Shown piece after piece: positions 59,856 to 64,000 of a stretch of DNA of 64,000 bases. The notes beneath the pieces are model-generated. The model was given only the letters and a program-made list of their open reading frames with translations. It had not been told where the DNA came from and ran no database searches. A program made the translations under genes and the position numbers. The DNA comes from Leadbetterella lacunae. GTDB lineage: Bacteria > Bacteroidota > Bacteroidia > Cytophagales > Spirosomataceae. The stretch spans positions 2,356,001-2,420,000 of the forward strand of contig NZ_JBHRYQ010000001.1 in assembly GCF_042649125.1 (NCBI RefSeq), read 5' to 3'. Numbering within the stretch: the stretch's first letter is position 1; each line of letters begins with the position of its first letter.

Positions 59856-62300
59856 TTAGAAACTCCACGAATTATTATTTCGATTGTAAGGTTCAAAGCT
59901 AAATTTGAACATATTTCGCACTCCAAATTCTTTAGACTGCCCCACCACGTAGTAGCTACCCACTCTAAAATAAAACCGCCCGACATTAAAAACCCGATTA
60001 AGGCCCACATAAACTTCCGAATATTGATAATTTCGCTCAGGCACATACAGAAAACCCGCACCGGCTACTTCTCTGATTTTGGTTTTGTTTAAAAGTGGAA
60101 TTTTGGAGGTAAAAAAGCCATTGAACTGGTGCTGATAATGAGATTCTAAAAACCAGTCGAAGGTGGAGAAGGTTCTCGGTATTAACTGAAAAGTAGACAT
60201 GGCTGGAGAGAAAAAATAAGAGTCGCCCCCACGCTGATATTTATAGTCCATTATGGCCAAACGTGTGGTATCCAAAAACTTTCCGGTGCTTATTTTGTAT
60301 TCTGAAATCCCGAAAATACCTACGCCAAAGCTTTGCTTGATATCGGCAGAAAGATAGGTAAACGAGCTGGCGTTTTGGCTTGGCCACGCTTTTTCGAGGT
60401 TTACACTAAAAGTCGGAAACTTGGAGCCCAATATTTTCTTTTCGTAGGGCTCTTTTAAGTAAAGTTGGCGAGGCGTGTACGAAAGCCCAATGCCGGTTTT
60501 ATAGATTCTACTTTCAGGAAAAACCTCAGGTTTATTATCGCTAAAAAGCTGGTCACCAAAGTTGCCAAACTTAAACGTCGACAGGTCATTTCGGTTTTCT
60601 ATTTGTAGCAAAGTGTTCACATACAAACCATTTACAAGTTCGGTTCGGTGCCTAACGGCCACTACTTTTGACTCATAAAAGTTACTTCTACGGGCCACAT
60701 CACGCAGCGTGGCCGAGCCATTTATGACATTAAAATTAGAAGAAATCGTAAAATTGAGGGAAGAAACCCGCTGCGGATTATAGAAAAAATAGGTATTGAA
60801 ATTGCCCCGCAGGTCTTTGTTAAGAAAACCATAGTTAAAGTTGGGCGAAATATTTACTACTTTCCGATTTTCAAAAACCTTTCGGTAATACATGCCGTAG
60901 TTTACACGCCAGCCTCCAAACCCAACAGGGTTAACCATTAAACCCACCGGATTAAAATACCACTCTGTTTTTTTGAACCTATTGATATGCCCAATGCCCA
61001 AAAACGCCACTTTGGTAAATGTGATTTTGTTAAACACTTTATCTACTGAGTCAAGGTAAGTTTTGGAGCTGAGTTTCAGCTTTAGTTTATCATCCGCTAT
61101 TATGGCGTTTCGCTCCAATGAATCCAAAGGTTTTGGCCGTATAGCATCCCAAAAGGTGCTGTCTTTTTTGTAGGCTTCTTTCTCGGTTAAACCAACCTCT
61201 ACTCCGAAGAATCGCTTTGGCAACTCGATATCAAACTTAAAATCAGACTGAAGCACTTCGGCCTTGCCTTCTTTTTTGCTTTTCCCTTCTTTTATGTCCC
61301 AAAAATAAGTGGTATTAGTCGGCATCCATTTACCATTTACGAGTTCGTGTTTTTGAGTAAAACTAAAAGAATCATAGAGCATCAGCGAGCGTTTGTTTAG
61401 GCTCAGGTTACAGCTTCGCATCAGCCAAAGGCCATCTAATATTTCCACTTCGCCTTCATAAAGGGCGTTAGCTAGCTTTTTGGGTGTTACTTTTATTCGA
61501 TATATCTTTTGATTTCCTTCATAAAAAACAGACATCATCTCAAATTTATAACTCAAAAACGCGATGTCGCTAAAAGGCGAAACCAGGGCATTATCGCCTA
61601 TTTTTTTTACCCTTTGGGTGTTTTGGTAAAGATTAAAATCTCCGTCGGTAATCGACTTGTAGTACAGACTGAGCTGCTCGCCTACTTTTTTTACGGCTTC
61701 TTTTACCTCTTTTTGGTGGCCTTGCACATCTTCGTGTTTAATGAGCTCGGCCTCAAATAGGTTTATTTTTATGGTATCTTTTAATACCGTTTTCTTGTCG
61801 GGCTCGTCTTCTTTTCCTGTACTAACTTTTGCTTTTTCGTGCATGCGTTCTGTGCTCAAAATGTACACTTTGCTGCTGTAGTTTTGATACTGATTGAGCA
61901 TGGCACTTTTGTTAGCGATTACATTTTGAATAACCTCGTACGAAAAATCTTTTTTACGGACTTTAACCACCAAGTCTTCCAACATTTTGTGGTCCAGTTT
62001 CATTATAAAGTTTTTGACTTTGTCTACATCTAGCACTATTTCTACCACCTCGGTTTGGTAAGCGGTGTAACTCACCGAAATTCGATTTAAGCCTTCTAAA
62101 AGTCGCATTTCGTATTTGCCGTCGGCGTCGGTGGTGGTGCCTAGGTTTAGGTTTACCACTCGGATATTAGCTCCAGCCAAAGGCTCATTGGCTTCGTCTA
62201 AAACATAACCTCGGAGGCTAAAGTAGTTTTGGCCAAAACAAAACGTACAACAAAAGCTGACCCAAACCGTGAGTATGGATTTTAAGTAAAATAGTTTCAA
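59856..62300 (-). CDS. DUF5686 and carboxypeptidase-like regulatory-domain outer-membrane protein
   Basis: An 814-residue protein. After a signal peptide (MKLFYLKSILTVWVSFCCTFCFGQ) it has a carboxypeptidase-regulatory-like domain (residues ~28-105: LRGYVLDEANEPLAGANIRVV), then DUF5686 with long beta-strand segments (GGWRVNYGMYYRKVF, KVVNISPNFNYGFL, LNFTISSNFNVING) and a C-terminal FYFRVGSYYVVGQ that look like an outer-membrane barrel. DUF5686 proteins are common in Bacteroidota; the ligand or role is unknown. It lies just upstream of xylA on the same strand, but the gap between them carries a xylA promoter. Confidence 0.85.
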   Translation of the reverse strand: MKLFYLKSILTVWVSFCCTFCFGQNYFSLRGYVLDEANEPLAGANIRVVNLNLGTTTDADGKYEMRLLEGLNRISVSYTAYQTEVVEIVLDVDKVKNFIMKLDHKMLEDLVVKVRKKDFSYEVIQNVIANKSAMLNQYQNYSSKVYILSTERMHEKAKVSTGKEDEPDKKTVLKDTIKINLFEAELIKHEDVQGHQKEVKEAVKKVGEQLSLYYKSITDGDFNLYQNTQRVKKIGDNALVSPFSDIAFLSYKFEMMSVFYEGNQKIYRIKVTPKKLANALYEGEVEILDGLWLMRSCNLSLNKRSLMLYDSFSFTQKHELVNGKWMPTNTTYFWDIKEGKSKKEGKAEVLQSDFKFDIELPKRFFGVEVGLTEKEAYKKDSTFWDAIRPKPLDSLERNAIIADDKLKLKLSSKTYLDSVDKVFNKITFTKVAFLGIGHINRFKKTEWYFNPVGLMVNPVGFGGWRVNYGMYYRKVFENRKVVNISPNFNYGFLNKDLRGNFNTYFFYNPQRVSSLNFTISSNFNVINGSATLRDVARRSNFYESKVVAVRHRTELVNGLYVNTLLQIENRNDLSTFKFGNFGDQLFSDNKPEVFPESRIYKTGIGLSYTPRQLYLKEPYEKKILGSKFPTFSVNLEKAWPSQNASSFTYLSADIKQSFGVGIFGISEYKISTGKFLDTTRLAIMDYKYQRGGDSYFFSPAMSTFQLIPRTFSTFDWFLESHYQHQFNGFFTSKIPLLNKTKIREVAGAGFLYVPERNYQYSEVYVGLNRVFNVGRFYFRVGSYYVVGQSKEFGVRNMFKFSFEPYNRNNNSWSF

Positions 62301-62361
62301 AAGGGAGTAATTAGTTAAGTCTGAAACGAAACAAGTGTATTATTATTTTTAAGTTCAAAAA

Positions 62362-62439
62362 CTCATTTTTCGGCCTATATGCTACAATGAAACGTATAGG
62401 CAGAAATCTTAGCATTTTAAAACCTAACACAAAAATGAG
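62362..62439. repeat. Nested inverted repeats upstream of the WYL regulator
   Basis: Inner repeat: GCCTATATG (62373-62381) with CGTATAGGC (62393-62401), nine bases with one G-T pair, 11-base centre. Outer repeat: CTCATTTTT (62362-62370) with AAAAATGAG (62431-62439). Both lie in the 200-base gap between the divergent DUF5686 and WYL regulator genes. Confidence 0.4.
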
Positions 62440-62500
62440 ACTTTTTTTGCTTTAATTGCCAATAAAAGTACGCCTACTATTAATAAAGACTCTCAAAAAC

Positions 62501-63454
62501 ATGAACCGCCTAGACCGCCTCTCCGCTATCTTGATTCAGCTTCAGTCAAAAAGAGTGGTAAAAGCTCAAGAAATTGCCGACCGATTTGAGATTAGTCTAA
62601 GAACCGTGTATCGAGACATCCGAAGTTTGGAACAAGGCGGAATTCCGATATTGAGCGAGGCGGGCATCGGATATGCATTGATGAAATCGTACAAACTGCC
62701 ACCGGTTCATTTTACTACCGAAGAGGCTCTTTCATTTATTACGGCCGAAAAACTAATAGAAAAACAAGCCGACGCACAAACCCAAAAGGCGTTTTCTGCC
62801 GCACTTTTTAAAATAAAGGCGATTTTAGGACAAAATGACAAAGACAAACTCGAGGATGTAAACAGCTATATAGAAGTAAGGAAGCAAGTACCCAAACAAG
62901 ATACCGACAAAAAAGCGGCGAATTTTCAGGAGATTTATGAAGCCATAAGTGAGCGACGCATCATCGAGATAGAATATGAAGGACTTTCTGACCTTGAAAG
63001 TCAAAAGCGAGAAATAGACCCGATAGGCATTTATGTGCAAGGCGAATATTGGTATTTGGTAGCATATTGTAATTTGAGACAAGACTACCGGCAGTTTAGA
63101 ACAGACAGAATTTTGGATTTTAAAATCACTTCGAAAAAATTCAGCAAAAAGCACCCGAGTGTACAGTATTTTACGGAGCTAAAACCTGACACCCGTCCGC
63201 TAACGGAGGTTATTATAGAGGTAGACCAAAAAGCCTATAAACTAATAGGTAACCAAAAAGATTTTATGGGTTTTGTGAGCCAAACCAAAACACCAAGCAG
63301 TGTCCGGATGCGTTTTTTGTCGCCCTCACTGTTGGGTTTTGCACATTGGTTTTTGTGGCTAGGTGCATCCGCTGACATTGTTTCACCTGTTGAATTGAAA
63401 GAATTGGTCTCAGAACAACTTCAAAAAATAAAACTTAGACTGGCACATGAGTAA
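62501..63454 (+). CDS. YafY-type HTH and WYL-domain transcriptional regulator
   Basis: A 317-residue regulator. An HTH_11-like winged helix (residues ~3-55: LSAILIQLQSKRVVKAQEIADRF and SLRTVYRDIRSLE) is followed by a WYL domain centred on EYWYLVAYCNLRQDYRQFRTDRI (residues ~190-215), where the W-Y-L and Arg residues bind ligand or nucleic acid, and a WCX-like C-terminal part. ATG 62501 (MNRLDRL) is used; a TTG at 62456 would add 15 atypical residues. It overlaps the YdeI-like gene by eight bases. Role unknown. Confidence 0.85.
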   Translation: MNRLDRLSAILIQLQSKRVVKAQEIADRFEISLRTVYRDIRSLEQGGIPILSEAGIGYALMKSYKLPPVHFTTEEALSFITAEKLIEKQADAQTQKAFSAALFKIKAILGQNDKDKLEDVNSYIEVRKQVPKQDTDKKAANFQEIYEAISERRIIEIEYEGLSDLESQKREIDPIGIYVQGEYWYLVAYCNLRQDYRQFRTDRILDFKITSKKFSKKHPSVQYFTELKPDTRPLTEVIIEVDQKAYKLIGNQKDFMGFVSQTKTPSSVRMRFLSPSLLGFAHWFLWLGASADIVSPVELKELVSEQLQKIKLRLAHE

Positions 63455-63917
63455 ACCTGTTTTTGATAAGAAAATCACGGTTCAAAAATACCCCGGCAAG
63501 GGCGGCTGGACGTATATATCTATTTTCAATCCAGCCTTAAAAGGAGCACCTTGGGTAAAAATAAAAGGCACCATAAATGATTTTGAGCTAGAAAACCAAA
63601 AAATGGCGTCGATGAAAAACGGCAACTTTATGCTTCCGCTCAATGCTCAATTCAGAAAAAAAACGGGCATAATAGAAGGAGACGTCGTGCATGTGGTTTT
63701 GTTCCAAGACCAAAGCGAATACATAGTACCTGAAGATGTGCTGATTTGCCTCGAAGATTACCCAAAAGCAAGGGCGTTTTTTGAGACACTGACAGAATCA
63801 AACAAAAAATACTATGTGGACTCGGTAATGGAAGCTAAAACCATGGAAACCAAAGTGTCACGGATAAATAAAATGATAGACAAGCTAGAAGAAGGCAAAA
63901 AGTATTATGACCTTTAA
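63447..63917 (+). CDS. DUF1905 and YdeI/OmdA-like protein
   Basis: A 156-residue protein. The N-terminal ~90 residues are a DUF1905 domain (KYPGKGGWTYISI, GAPWVKIKGTIND, FMLPLNAQFRKKTGIIEGDVVHVVLF), followed by a YdeI/OmdA-like tail (LTESNKKYYVDSVMEAKTMETKVSRINKMIDKLEEGKKYY). YdeI-type proteins have been associated with bacteriocin or antimicrobial resistance in other bacteria, but this is not established here. It overlaps the WYL regulator gene by eight bases, so the two are one transcript. The 83 bases after its stop contain nothing recognisable. Confidence 0.85.
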   Translation: MSKPVFDKKITVQKYPGKGGWTYISIFNPALKGAPWVKIKGTINDFELENQKMASMKNGNFMLPLNAQFRKKTGIIEGDVVHVVLFQDQSEYIVPEDVLICLEDYPKARAFFETLTESNKKYYVDSVMEAKTMETKVSRINKMIDKLEEGKKYYDL

Positions 63918-64000
63918 TAATGCCTACTGACATAGGGCTGTCACACGAACTGCTGATATTTGAAAAAATATAAAAAAACGGGTTTTCTAAAAACTCATAA

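Noticed and set aside
1..64000. CRISPR arrays, tRNA or rRNA genes, transposases or prophage genes.
   Set aside because: No regularly spaced repeats, cloverleaf sequences, transposase motifs or phage structural genes were visible; a covariance or profile search would be needed to exclude small RNAs.

Overview
The window looks like an ordinary chromosomal stretch of a Bacteroidota bacterium, most likely from the Cytophagia (inference from gene content; no rRNA is present). The indicators are a lipoprotein BamA-family protein next to TamB, DUF1501/DUF1800 exported proteins, a type IX secretion (T9SS) sorting domain, a beta-barrel receptor with a carboxypeptidase-like N-terminal domain, DUF5686, DUF4159, and promoters resembling the Bacteroidota TTG / TAnnTTTG pattern. 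The DNA is AT-rich and densely coded. I saw no tRNA, rRNA, CRISPR array, insertion sequence, prophage or conjugation gene.

Layout. 1-3.6 kb: end of a DUF5916 protein, then a divergent AraC regulator / aldehyde dehydrogenase-DUF779 cassette whose shared upstream region carries repeats in a 21-bp register. 3.7-6.7 kb and 23.7-26.8 kb: two paralogous TldD/TldE protease pairs, in which only the TldD members carry twin-arginine signals. 6.9-14.4 kb: DUF3050, an OmpH-like chaperone, a flavin monooxygenase, a lipoprotein of the formylglycine-generating-enzyme family with a small monooxygenase, a frameshifted tgt, a glycosyltransferase and an LptF/LptG permease. 14.5-23.5 kb: a redox and regulatory block (peroxiredoxin, OsmC, carboxymuconolactone-decarboxylase fold, AraC, DeoR, NudK, a beta-barrel receptor, OxyR, AhpC, AhpD).

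26.8-38.4 kb: a T9SS sorting-domain remnant, an S41 peptidase lipoprotein, then a tight operon DUF4159-MoxR-DUF58-BatA-like-two large membrane proteins-DUF2891, followed by MsrA and DUF2461. 38.3-47.5 kb (minus strand): NRDE, DinB, an outer-membrane protein, DM13, Crp/Fnr, ATP-grasp, YceI, DUF1501/DUF1800 and two DUF4136 lipoproteins. 47.7-51 kb: aroB and rsmG back to back, a metzincin-like protease without signal peptide, and two small paralogous lipoproteins. 51-58 kb: TamL/TamB. 58-64 kb: xylose isomerase, a DUF5686 protein, a WYL regulator and a YdeI-like protein.

Themes. Much of the window serves the cell envelope (TamL-TamB, LptF/G, OmpH, barrels, MoxR/Bat-type operon) or oxidative stress (OxyR-AhpC-AhpD, OsmC, peroxiredoxin, MsrA). 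The least understood units are the MoxR-DUF58 operon with its His-rich membrane protein, the Tat-tagged TldD pairs, the FGE-like lipoprotein and the signal-less metzincin. Several genes are best explained by TTG starts, and several convergent pairs abut or overlap at their stop codons.
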